A stretch of DNA of 64,000 bases from Pantoea sp. Ep11b (GTDB lineage: Bacteria; Pseudomonadota; Gammaproteobacteria; Enterobacterales; Enterobacteriaceae): assembly GCF_040783975.1 (NCBI RefSeq), contig NZ_CP160631.1:1054001-1118000 (forward strand), read 5' to 3'. Positions 57,183 to 64,000 of the stretch are shown one piece after another. The notes under the pieces were generated by a model that had not been told where the DNA came from, did not search any database, and was given only the letters and a program-made list of their open reading frames with translations. Made by a program: the position numbers and the translations under genes. Within the stretch, counting starts at the first letter, position 1. Each line of letters begins with the position of its first letter.

Positions 57183-57866
57183 CTAACTCAGCGACGCGCC
57201 GCCGCACATCACCAGCTGCTGACCGGTGATCGCCGCCGCCGCCGGAGAGAGCAGGAAATCGACCAGTCCCGCGACCTCCTCCGGCTGAATGTAACGGCCA
57301 ATCGGCGGCAGGCGGGGCGGTGAACTGGCCCGGCCTGGCTGCTGCAGCATCGGCGTTTCGGTGGCACCGGGCGCCACGATGTTTGCCGTGATGCCACGCG
57401 GGGCCAGCTCTGCGGCCCAGCTGCGGACCATGCCGATCATCGCCGACTTGGTCGCCACATACTGACTGCGGCCCGCCGCGCCGCCTGAGGTACGGCTCCC
57501 CAGCAGCACGATCCTGCCGCCCGCCTGCATCCGCGGCGCAAAGTGATTCGCCAGCTGTTCAGCAGCGGCAACATGCAGCTGCCACAGGCGTGCGCTGGCC
57601 TCGCCGTCCAGCTCTCCCAGCGGCGCGGCCTGCATCATGCCTGCTGCGTGGACCACCGCCTGCGGCACCGGCAGTCTCTCCAGTAACGCCTGCAATGCCT
57701 TGCTGTCGCTGATATCGATCTGATGACTCTGCCAGCCGCTTTCCGCCCGGCTGATGGCTGAGCGGCTCAGGCCCACTACCTGCCAGCCTGCTGTGAGCAG
57801 ACGCTCCGCGATCGCCTGGCCGATGCCGGAGCTGGCCCCGGTCACCAGCGCCATCCGCGCGATCAC
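57183..57866 (-). CDS. Short-chain dehydrogenase/reductase (SDR) family protein
   Basis: Classical SDR oxidoreductase of 227 residues using NAD(P). It has the cofactor motif TGASSGIGQAIAE (residues about 9-21), the NNAG-type strand as VVHAAGMM, the catalytic serine in IVLLGSRTS and the YVATK active-site pair Tyr-x3-Lys, followed by APGATETPM. Start is GTG at 57866, overlapping the stop of the BNR gene; an ATG lies four codons later. Last gene of the minus-strand cluster; it probably oxidises or reduces a sugar-acid intermediate. Confidence 0.87.
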   Translation of the reverse strand: MIARMALVTGASSGIGQAIAERLLTAGWQVVGLSRSAISRAESGWQSHQIDISDSKALQALLERLPVPQAVVHAAGMMQAAPLGELDGEASARLWQLHVAAAEQLANHFAPRMQAGGRIVLLGSRTSGGAAGRSQYVATKSAMIGMVRSWAAELAPRGITANIVAPGATETPMLQQPGRASSPPRLPPIGRYIQPEEVAGLVDFLLSPAAAAITGQQLVMCGGASLS

Positions 57867-59065
57867 GCGTCACCGCCCTGCACCCAGGACTCCTCAACGC
57901 GCACATACTTAATCGCCTGACGATACCAGGTGTAGGCGATATGCAGTTCGCCATTTATCCCCTGTTTGATGCTGGGGTAGGAGAATTCACGGTTCAGCTT
58001 CTGCCGGGAGTTATTGGTCATGCAGTAACCGTCGCCCTCATCCAGATTGCGCTGCAGCGGCCAGCTTTTTCCGCCATCCGTGGAGATTGCCAGCGTCATC
58101 GGTGCGCGTGGCGCGCCCCAGAAGGCGGTACGACCGCTCTGCACCACCGGCTCGGCGGCGACCGCCACGTCACCTTCTCCCGCCTCTTCATCATCTTCGA
58201 TCTCGTCATACAGCGACTGCCGCCGTTCGCTGGCCCCTTCTGCGCTCATGGCGTTGAACACCAGCGCCAGATGACCGTTGCGCAGCGTGGTGACCTGAAG
58301 GGAGGAGTTATTGTTGGGCAGCGACAGCGGCTCAGGCGCGCTCCAGCTCTCACCCTGATCAAAGGAGCGGCTCTGATAGATATGGTCGGCCCAGCGGCTG
58401 CGGTAGAGCGCCAGCAGGGAGCCATCCTCCAGCAGCGTGACGTTCATGTGCACGCAGCCGGTGCTGTCAGGCACGCTGACGTCGCGCCAGCTGCGGCCCT
58501 TATCTTCCGAGATTTTCACCGCGCTGACATCATAGCTGCCGACCCATTTCTCTCCGGGCCGCGTCAGGCAGTAAAAGACCGGCAGCAGCCAGTTGCCGTT
58601 AGGCAGTACCACGATCGGCTGACGAATAAAGGTGCCGGGCTTATCGAGCAGGGTGCGGATTTCGCCCCAGCTCTGGCCCAGATCGTGAGACTGGCGATAG
58701 CGGACGATCGCGGTGTCCTGATTGCCCGACTTCTGCGCCGTCCAGAGCAGCCACAGCACCTGGTCAGGATCAAGGAACAGCACCGGGTTCTGTTCTGAAC
58801 GCCCCGGATCCTCAGAGAGTTTCTCTGCGTCACTCCAGCGATCGCTGCCTTTTTTCAGTCGTGAGCACCAGACAGAGATATCGGCGATCCCCTCCTGAGT
58901 GCCGCCAAACCAGACGCAGAGCAGATCGCCATCGGGCAGCGGCAGCAGGTTGGCGGCATGGTTCTGCGGGCAGGAGGAGGGCAGCATCGCAACCTGCTGC
59001 GCGCTATCCTGCGGGTGCGGCGCAAGCTGGCCGGTACGTTCTGCGGTGACGGTTTCCTGAGTCAT
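57863..59065 (-). CDS. Sialidase-fold (BNR/Asp-box) family protein, cytoplasmic
   Basis: Predicted six-bladed beta-propeller of 400 residues. Four Asp boxes (S-x-D-x-G-x-x-W) are visible: SHDLGQSW, SEDKGRSW, SFDQGESW and STDGGKSW. It matches the BNR-containing sialidase-related group, and three arginine-rich strands may bind a carboxylate. No signal peptide is seen, so it is unlikely to act on extracellular sialoglycans; a hydrolase or lyase acting on an imported acidic sugar is more plausible. It lies between the symporter and SDR genes with 1-base and overlapping junctions, so it belongs to the same pathway. True sialidase activity is unproven. Confidence 0.82.
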   Translation of the reverse strand: MTQETVTAERTGQLAPHPQDSAQQVAMLPSSCPQNHAANLLPLPDGDLLCVWFGGTQEGIADISVWCSRLKKGSDRWSDAEKLSEDPGRSEQNPVLFLDPDQVLWLLWTAQKSGNQDTAIVRYRQSHDLGQSWGEIRTLLDKPGTFIRQPIVVLPNGNWLLPVFYCLTRPGEKWVGSYDVSAVKISEDKGRSWRDVSVPDSTGCVHMNVTLLEDGSLLALYRSRWADHIYQSRSFDQGESWSAPEPLSLPNNNSSLQVTTLRNGHLALVFNAMSAEGASERRQSLYDEIEDDEEAGEGDVAVAAEPVVQSGRTAFWGAPRAPMTLAISTDGGKSWPLQRNLDEGDGYCMTNNSRQKLNREFSYPSIKQGINGELHIAYTWYRQAIKYVRVEESWVQGGDA

Positions 59066-59066
59066 A

Positions 59067-60482
59067 TTAGGCTCCACTTTTTTGTGCGTTGTGTTGCGGT
59101 TGAGGCTGAGACTGACGTGACGGGATGCAGCGGTCAATCACCATAATGATGGCCGGCGTAATCAGCGCCACATACATATTGTCGATACCAAAGGGATTGC
59201 CCATCAGGAACCAGACGGAGGTAACCAGACAGGCGCCAATCAGACCCGCATTTGCGCCGCGCGTGCTCTTAAACCATGGCAGATAGAACGCCATGATGGC
59301 GACCACGGTGATCGACAGACGGATCGCGCGGGTAAAGAAGGAGAGCTTCAACACTTCCGGGAAGAACAGGACAAACAGCAGCGGGAAGAAGCCGATAGCG
59401 ATCGAGATCCAGCGCGTGACCTTAAATTCGCGCTCCGGGGTCGGCTTACGATAGGGCACATAGAAATCTTTCACGACCAGCGAGGCGATAGCCAGGGCAA
59501 CCGTGCCGACGCTGACGAAGATCGAGGCCACCAGCGAGGTGGTGACAATCCCGGCCAGCCACGGTGACATATCCTGCAGAAACACCGGCAGCGCATAGAG
59601 GCTTTTAATATCGGGATGAGCAAACTTCGCCGCCACGCCAATCAGCGCCATCGCCAGGCCGATAGGCAGACAGAAAACAAAGGCGACCCAGGTGGCGCGT
59701 TTCGCAGACTTCACATCTTTGGTGGAGGAGATCGCCTGGATCACAAACTGGGTACAGAAGATCGATCCCACGGTGCCAATCAGCCAGGCCACAATGGTGC
59801 TGGCCCCGACATGCCCATCCCATGTCCAGTAGAACGCGGGCATTTTCTCAATCATCGGCGCAACGCCACCGGTCATTTTCAGCGCCACATAGAGAATAAT
59901 CAGGATCCCGGCGTACTTGATGGCGCTGTGCAGCAGCGTCACCCAGGCGACGCCCTTCATGCCGCCAAACGCGAAGTAGAAAGTACTGACCACCGCCGTG
60001 ATAAAGGCCGCCTGGGTCAGATCGATTTTTAACACGGTGGAGATTGCCGCCGCGCCGCTGATGTAGTTACCGACGTTCACCAGCAGCAGCGCATAGATCA
60101 TGATCAGCGAGATAATATTTTTGGTCGAGCTGCCATATTTCTCGGCGATCGCGCCGGAGATCGTGATCTTCCCGGTGTTATAAATGCGTTTGACCAGAAT
60201 CAGGCCAAACAGCGGAAAACCTATCGCCGCGCCAATGACCGACCAGGAGGCGGCGAAGCCATCCTCAAAGGCCGCCTGTGCAGTCCCGATGGTCGATTTT
60301 GCCCCGATATACTCGGACATCAGCATGATGCCGACAATAAAGGCCGGCATCGCGCGCGAGCCTTCCATAAAGTCGCCGCTGGTTTTACTGCGCAGCCGCC
60401 AGGTCAGCCAGGTGGTAAACAGGATATAGGCGACCACCATGCCGACGATGAGCAAGGTGCTTTCAGTTGAAAATGCTTTCAT
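59067..60482 (-). CDS. Sodium:solute symporter (SSS) family transporter
   Basis: Membrane transporter of 471 residues with about thirteen spans. SSS features are the N-terminal ADGF-like region FMEGSRAMPAFIVGIMLMSEYIGAKSTIG, GGMKGVAWVTLLHSAIKYAG and the sodium-site region around VSVGTVALAIASLVVKDFY. Tandem ATGs occur at 60485 and 60482; GAGG spacing favours the second. It ends 1 base before the BNR gene and lies 79 bases after the aldolase gene. The likely cargo is the acid sugar degraded by the neighbours. Confidence 0.88.
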   Translation of the reverse strand: MKAFSTESTLLIVGMVVAYILFTTWLTWRLRSKTSGDFMEGSRAMPAFIVGIMLMSEYIGAKSTIGTAQAAFEDGFAASWSVIGAAIGFPLFGLILVKRIYNTGKITISGAIAEKYGSSTKNIISLIMIYALLLVNVGNYISGAAAISTVLKIDLTQAAFITAVVSTFYFAFGGMKGVAWVTLLHSAIKYAGILIILYVALKMTGGVAPMIEKMPAFYWTWDGHVGASTIVAWLIGTVGSIFCTQFVIQAISSTKDVKSAKRATWVAFVFCLPIGLAMALIGVAAKFAHPDIKSLYALPVFLQDMSPWLAGIVTTSLVASIFVSVGTVALAIASLVVKDFYVPYRKPTPEREFKVTRWISIAIGFFPLLFVLFFPEVLKLSFFTRAIRLSITVVAIMAFYLPWFKSTRGANAGLIGACLVTSVWFLMGNPFGIDNMYVALITPAIIMVIDRCIPSRQSQPQPQHNAQKSGA

Positions 60483-60561
60483 CATGACCTCGATTGTTCT
60501 GGCAGATGGCGGCCCTCAGGCTCGTTCTCATCTGACCGATAGGGTACAAAGGCGATGGACG

Positions 60562-61446
60562 TTATTGCAGGTAGTGGTTCACGATTTGACGAATCTGCTG
60601 CTGCTCTTCGGCGCTGAACTGCACCGCATAGCGACTTTCACCAACCTCAAAGCCCTGCAGGCTGACCGCTTTTTTCACGGCGGCCGGTGAAAAACCGATG
60701 CTGTAGAGCGCGGTACGCAGGCCGGTGACGCTCTCCTGCGCCTGCTGCGAACCGGCGATATCTCCGGCCCTGAAGCGCGCCCAGATCGCGTTAATGGCCG
60801 CCGGGGCCACGTTCGCCAGCCCGGAAATGGAGGCCGGGCAGCCCTCAACGAATCCCTGATGGATCAGTGAATCCGGGCCGTTCAGGACATCGAAGCCTTC
60901 GCAGTCGGCGGTGGCCTGCAGAAATCCGCGCAGGCTCTCATAGCTGCCGGCGGAATCTTTGATGCCGATGATGTTCGGGTGCGCCGCCAGCGTACGCACT
61001 GTGTCGGGCTGCAGGGTGTTGCCGGTGCGCGCCGGGATGTTGTAGAGGAACAGCGGCACCGTCAGTGCATCCGCCACGCGCTGATAGTGGTCAATCAGCT
61101 CCTGCTGTTTCAGCGGAACAAACCACGGCGTGATCGCGGACACCGCATCCACGCCCAGGCGGCCAATCTGCTGGCCGAGCCGGACGGTTTCGCGGGTCGA
61201 AATCTCCCCGATGTGCGCCACCACCGGCACCCGGCCGTTGGCCTCATCGACGCAGGTTGTGGTGACGGCAATTTTCTCCTGCTCGTTCAGGACAAAGAAT
61301 TCGCCGTTGGTGCCGCCGCAGAAGATCCCGTTACCGGCGTTGATCTGCCGTCTGACCTGCTCGCGCTGCGTCACCGGGTCAAAGGCGCCGTCACGGTCAA
61401 AGGTGGTGACGATGGCCGTCAGAATGCCCTCTATTTTCTTTTTCAT
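60562..61446 (-). CDS. DapA/NanA-family pyruvate-type aldolase (dihydrodipicolinate synthase family)
   Basis: Class I Schiff-base lyase of 294 residues with a TIM barrel. It has the catalytic tyrosine in LYNIPARTG (Tyr135), the Schiff-base lysine in IIGIKDSAG (Lys163) and GGTNGEFFVL (Thr46-Asn47) where DapA has a Thr-Thr pair, so it is not the biosynthetic DapA. The family cleaves or condenses 2-oxo acids with aldehydes, usually yielding pyruvate. The ATG at 61446 has AGGTG upstream. It is followed by the symporter and preceded by the alcohol dehydrogenase, suggesting cleavage of a 2-oxo-3-deoxy sugar acid. Confidence 0.88.
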   Translation of the reverse strand: MKKKIEGILTAIVTTFDRDGAFDPVTQREQVRRQINAGNGIFCGGTNGEFFVLNEQEKIAVTTTCVDEANGRVPVVAHIGEISTRETVRLGQQIGRLGVDAVSAITPWFVPLKQQELIDHYQRVADALTVPLFLYNIPARTGNTLQPDTVRTLAAHPNIIGIKDSAGSYESLRGFLQATADCEGFDVLNGPDSLIHQGFVEGCPASISGLANVAPAAINAIWARFRAGDIAGSQQAQESVTGLRTALYSIGFSPAAVKKAVSLQGFEVGESRYAVQFSAEEQQQIRQIVNHYLQ

Positions 61447-61457
61447 AACACACCTCA

Positions 61458-62606
61458 TTACGCCTGGCAGGAAGGAAACAGGGTCAGATAGATGGCACGC
61501 ACATCGTCGGCGTTGACCCTCATCGGCACATTTTTCATCAGACGCTGAACGTCGAGTGCTGCTTCCACCAGGAAGGGCAGGTGATCCGGGCTGATGCCCA
61601 GAGCTTCGAGACTGGCGGGCAGCTGCAGCCGCTCAACCAGCGCGGTGAAGTAGTCCACCAGCGCATGGGATTTCTCATCGTCGCTTAAACGGCTGTCGGC
61701 ATCGGGCAGCAGATCATAGGCCTGCGCAAACTTACTCACCGCGGCCGGGCGGACGAAACGCATGCAGGGCGCCAGCAGAATGGCGTTGGCGACCCCGTGT
61801 GGCAGATGATATTTGCCGCCGAGCGGATAGGAGAGGGCGTGCACCAGATGCGTACCGGCATGGGCGATGGCGGCGCCGCCGTAGTAAGAGGCCCAGAGCA
61901 TCTCCAGACGCGCCTGTAAATTGTCTGGTTCACGCAGGGTGGTTTCGAGACTGGCGAACAGCTTCTTCATGCCGGTCAGTGCGTAGTTGTCGCTGACCGG
62001 ATTGGCGACGTTGGCCGTGAAGCACTCAATCAGATGGCAGAGCGCATCAATCCCGGTTGAAGAGGCGATGTGGGCGGGCATGCTGGTGGTGAGTTCCGGT
62101 ACCAGCGCCACCACATCCGGCAGCATCACCGGAGAGATAATGCCGACTTTGGTCTCCTTCTCCGGGATAGCCAGAATCGCATTGGGCGTGGCTTCAGAAC
62201 CGGTTCCGGCAGTGGTCGGGATCAGTATTGAGCGGGTGCGGCGCTGCGGTTTTTCACCTGCCAGCAGGGCGTCGAGCGACGGCGCGGCCTCGAGGCAGAG
62301 CACAGAGAGCAGCTTCGCCACATCCAGCACGCTGCCTCCGCCGATGCCGATTACCATATCGGCCTGCCGATGAGGAAGCGCGGCCATGATCGCGGCGACA
62401 TCGTGCTGGCTCGGCTCGGGCGGGACGCTGTTGACCACGCTTAACTGCGGAATCCGATCCCGCAGTTGCCCCATTAATGTTTGCACCGCCGGAATCGCCT
62501 CAATGTTTCGATCCGTGACCACCACCGCTGCCGACACCCCCTGCAGCAAATAGCGCATGTCGTTCAGCGCCTGATAACCGCTGATCACCGTGCTGTTAAT
62601 GTTCAT
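61458..62606 (-). CDS. Iron-containing (group III) alcohol dehydrogenase family protein
   Basis: NAD(P)-dependent dehydrogenase of 382 residues. It has the dinucleotide motif IGIGGGSVLDVAK, TTAGTGSEATPNA, and the four metal ligands in the pattern of FucO: Asp and His in GIDALCHLIE, His in HLVHALSYPLGG and His in LPHGVANAILL. It probably reduces the aldehyde released by the neighbouring aldolase, or oxidises a polyol. First gene of the minus-strand cluster, with AGGGG before the ATG, divergent from the kinase. Confidence 0.9.
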   Translation of the reverse strand: MNINSTVISGYQALNDMRYLLQGVSAAVVVTDRNIEAIPAVQTLMGQLRDRIPQLSVVNSVPPEPSQHDVAAIMAALPHRQADMVIGIGGGSVLDVAKLLSVLCLEAAPSLDALLAGEKPQRRTRSILIPTTAGTGSEATPNAILAIPEKETKVGIISPVMLPDVVALVPELTTSMPAHIASSTGIDALCHLIECFTANVANPVSDNYALTGMKKLFASLETTLREPDNLQARLEMLWASYYGGAAIAHAGTHLVHALSYPLGGKYHLPHGVANAILLAPCMRFVRPAAVSKFAQAYDLLPDADSRLSDDEKSHALVDYFTALVERLQLPASLEALGISPDHLPFLVEAALDVQRLMKNVPMRVNADDVRAIYLTLFPSCQA

Positions 62607-62734
62607 TTCATCCCCTCTTTGCGGTTGCGGCGGAGCAAATGATTAATTTTGCTCAGCGCACTGCGAATTAAATCACTCTGTGTGGCTAAATTTATAAGGC
62701 ATATCGATTTCGATTAATTTGAACTTGCTCACAT

Positions 62735-62756
62735 ATAATCAATCATGATTGATTAT
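62735..62756. promoter_or_regulatory. Perfect 22-bp palindrome between the divergent sugar-acid operons
   Basis: Left arm ATAATCAATCA and its exact reverse complement TGATTGATTAT abut without a spacer. TATAAT sequences occur at 62734-62739 and 62754-62759, so a bound repressor would cover likely -10 regions. A further half-like TAATCAA follows at 62757. The regulator is not in the window. Confidence 0.75.
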
Positions 62757-62793
62757 AATCAAATGCAGCCACAGTGGCCTGACAGGAGTGAGG

Positions 62794-64000
62794 ATGGACG
62801 CATCAATGTGGAAAACAGCGGTGCTGGTTATTGCCGATGACTTTACCGGTGCTAACGATGCAGGCAGCGGACTGGCCCAGGCGGGTGCCCGCGTGCAGGT
62901 GCTGTTTGGCCTGGGGACGTCGGTGCCGGATGCGGCGGATGTGCTGGTGATCAGCACCGACAGCCGGGCCGTCAGTGCCGGGCAGGCGGCTGAGCGCGTC
63001 ACGCAGGTGGTGCAGCACCATGCGGCTCAGTTTCAGACGGGCTGGCTGTTTAAAAAGATCGACTCCACGCTGCGCGGCAACGTCGGGGCAGAAACGGCGG
63101 CGGCGCTGCGCGCCAGCGGCAAAACCCTGGCGCTGGTGGCTCCGGCCGTGCCGCGCCTGGGCCGCACTACGCGGCAGGGCAGCGTGTGGGTCGATCAGCG
63201 TCTGCTGACGCAGACCGAATTTGCCAGCGATCCCAAAACCCCGATCCAGAGCGCCCGCGTCCTCGATCAGATGCAGATCGAGGGCGCGGAGATCGATCTC
63301 GCCACGCTGCGCAGCGATCGGCTCGATGCCGTACTGGCCGCGGCGCAGGGCGTGGTGGTGGTGGATGCCGAAAATGAGGCCGATCTGGCGCGGCTGATCG
63401 CGGCGGCGGCGCAACTGCGCGAGAAGCCGCTGCTGGTCGGGGCCGCCGGATTAAGCGATGCGCTGGGCGCTGCACTTTCGCTTCGCCCGGCCCGGCCGGT
63501 GCTGGCGGTGGTGGGGTCGATGAGCGACAGCGCCCAGCAGCAGATCGCCGCCCTGCAGCAGCAGCGGACCGTTGAGATCGTGGAGGTGGACATCGCCGAG
63601 CTGTTTCAGCAGCCCGCCTGGCCGGAACGGGCGCACTGGATCGCGCAGGCGGCCGACGCACTGCGGGCCGGTCGCCATACGGTGATCCGCACCTGCCAGC
63701 ATCGCGATCAGCGCCACGCGATCGATGCGCTCTGCCAGCAGCACAGCCTGACGCGTCAGCAACTGGGCGAGGCGATCTGCCGCTTACTGGGTGAGATGAC
63801 CTTAAGTCTCTGCCGCGCCGCGCTGCCGCATGCGCTCTATCTGTCAGGCGGCGACGTGGCAATTGCTGTCGCACAGGCGCTGGGAGCCAGCGGCTTCAAC
63901 ATTCAGGGTCTGGTGGCGGGCTGTGTGCCGCACGGGGTTCTGCTTAACAGTGAATTTACTCTGCCGGTGATGACCAAAGCGGGTGGCTTTGGTGATGCAA
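62794..64000 (+). CDS. Four-carbon acid sugar kinase (DUF1537 family, DtnK/OtnK-like), truncated by window end
   Basis: Open frame from the ATG at 62794 (AGGAG 5 bases upstream) to the last base without a stop; 402 codons are visible of a family of about 420. It has VIADDFTGANDAG (Asp15-Asp16), the substrate-binding FKKIDSTLRGN (residues 86-96) and the C-terminal nucleotide segment TKAGGFGDA. Characterised members phosphorylate D-threonate, L-threonate or D-erythronate at the 4-hydroxyl; the substrate here cannot be read from sequence. An alternative ATG is at 62806. A PdxA2-type dehydrogenase might follow beyond the window. Confidence 0.9.
   Translation, partial: MDASMWKTAVLVIADDFTGANDAGSGLAQAGARVQVLFGLGTSVPDAADVLVISTDSRAVSAGQAAERVTQVVQHHAAQFQTGWLFKKIDSTLRGNVGAETAAALRASGKTLALVAPAVPRLGRTTRQGSVWVDQRLLTQTEFASDPKTPIQSARVLDQMQIEGAEIDLATLRSDRLDAVLAAAQGVVVVDAENEADLARLIAAAAQLREKPLLVGAAGLSDALGAALSLRPARPVLAVVGSMSDSAQQQIAALQQQRTVEIVEVDIAELFQQPAWPERAHWIAQAADALRAGRHTVIRTCQHRDQRHAIDALCQQHSLTRQQLGEAICRLLGEMTLSLCRAALPHALYLSGGDVAIAVAQALGASGFNIQGLVAGCVPHGVLLNSEFTLPVMTKAGGFGDA

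Noticed and set aside
57941..58798. 285-codon plus-strand frame opposite the BNR gene
   Set aside because: Antisense to the Asp-box protein; composition and lack of motifs indicate a shadow.
62803..63874. Minus-strand frames (203 and 235 codons) at the right end
   Set aside because: They are antisense to the DUF1537 kinase, whose frame is open to the window end and has clear family motifs.

Overview
The window is a chromosomal segment of a gamma-proteobacterium of the order Enterobacterales. Gene order from leuABCD through ilvIH-cra, the mraZ-to-lpxC division and cell-wall (dcw) cluster, secM-secA-mutT, yacG-zapD-coaE, guaC, hofCB-ppdD-nadC, ampDE, aroP-pdhR-aceEF-lpd and acnB-yacL is that of Escherichia coli near the start of its map. 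The proteins are close to, but not identical with, the E. coli ones. The accessory genes (phenolic acid decarboxylase, a GH43 glycosidase with a sugar symporter, a sugar-acid catabolic cluster) suit a plant-associated relative such as an Erwiniaceae or Pantoea-like organism. That genus-level guess is inference only.

Layout. 1-4337: the leucine operon on the minus strand, with leuL leader, attenuator and promoter; only the first codons of leuD are present. 4338-5002: a long AT-rich gap where E. coli has leuO; no leuO is present. 5003-8426: ilvIH and the regulator cra. 8832-26786: mra promoter with MraZ operator, then the dcw cluster mraZ-rsmH-ftsL-ftsI-murE-murF-mraY-murD-ftsW-murG-murC-ddlB-ftsQ-ftsA-ftsZ-lpxC, which builds the lipid-linked peptidoglycan precursor and the divisome. 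27016-30299: secM-secA. 30465-39465: mutT, yacG-zapD-coaE, guaC, hofC-hofB-ppdD (type IV pilus-like), nadC, ampDE.

39447-41815: an inserted two-gene unit (GH43 glycosidase and GPH symporter). 42012-50922: aroP, pdhR and the pyruvate dehydrogenase genes aceE-aceF-lpd, with TyrR and PdhR sites. 51095-53423: a second accessory patch: a hicAB toxin-antitoxin pair whose toxin gene has an in-frame stop at codon 9, then a LysR regulator divergent from padC. 53981-57146: acnB and yacL.

57183-64000: an accessory divergent cluster. On the minus strand are an iron-type alcohol dehydrogenase, a DapA/NanA-family aldolase, a sodium:solute symporter, a cytoplasmic BNR/Asp-box (sialidase-fold) protein and a short-chain dehydrogenase. 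On the plus strand is a DUF1537-type four-carbon acid sugar kinase, cut by the window end. A perfect 22-bp AT-rich palindrome lies in the shared promoter region. The set looks like a complete uptake-and-degradation route for an acid sugar whose identity is not evident from sequence; it is the best candidate here for an undescribed system.

No rRNA, tRNA, CRISPR array, insertion sequence or prophage was seen.
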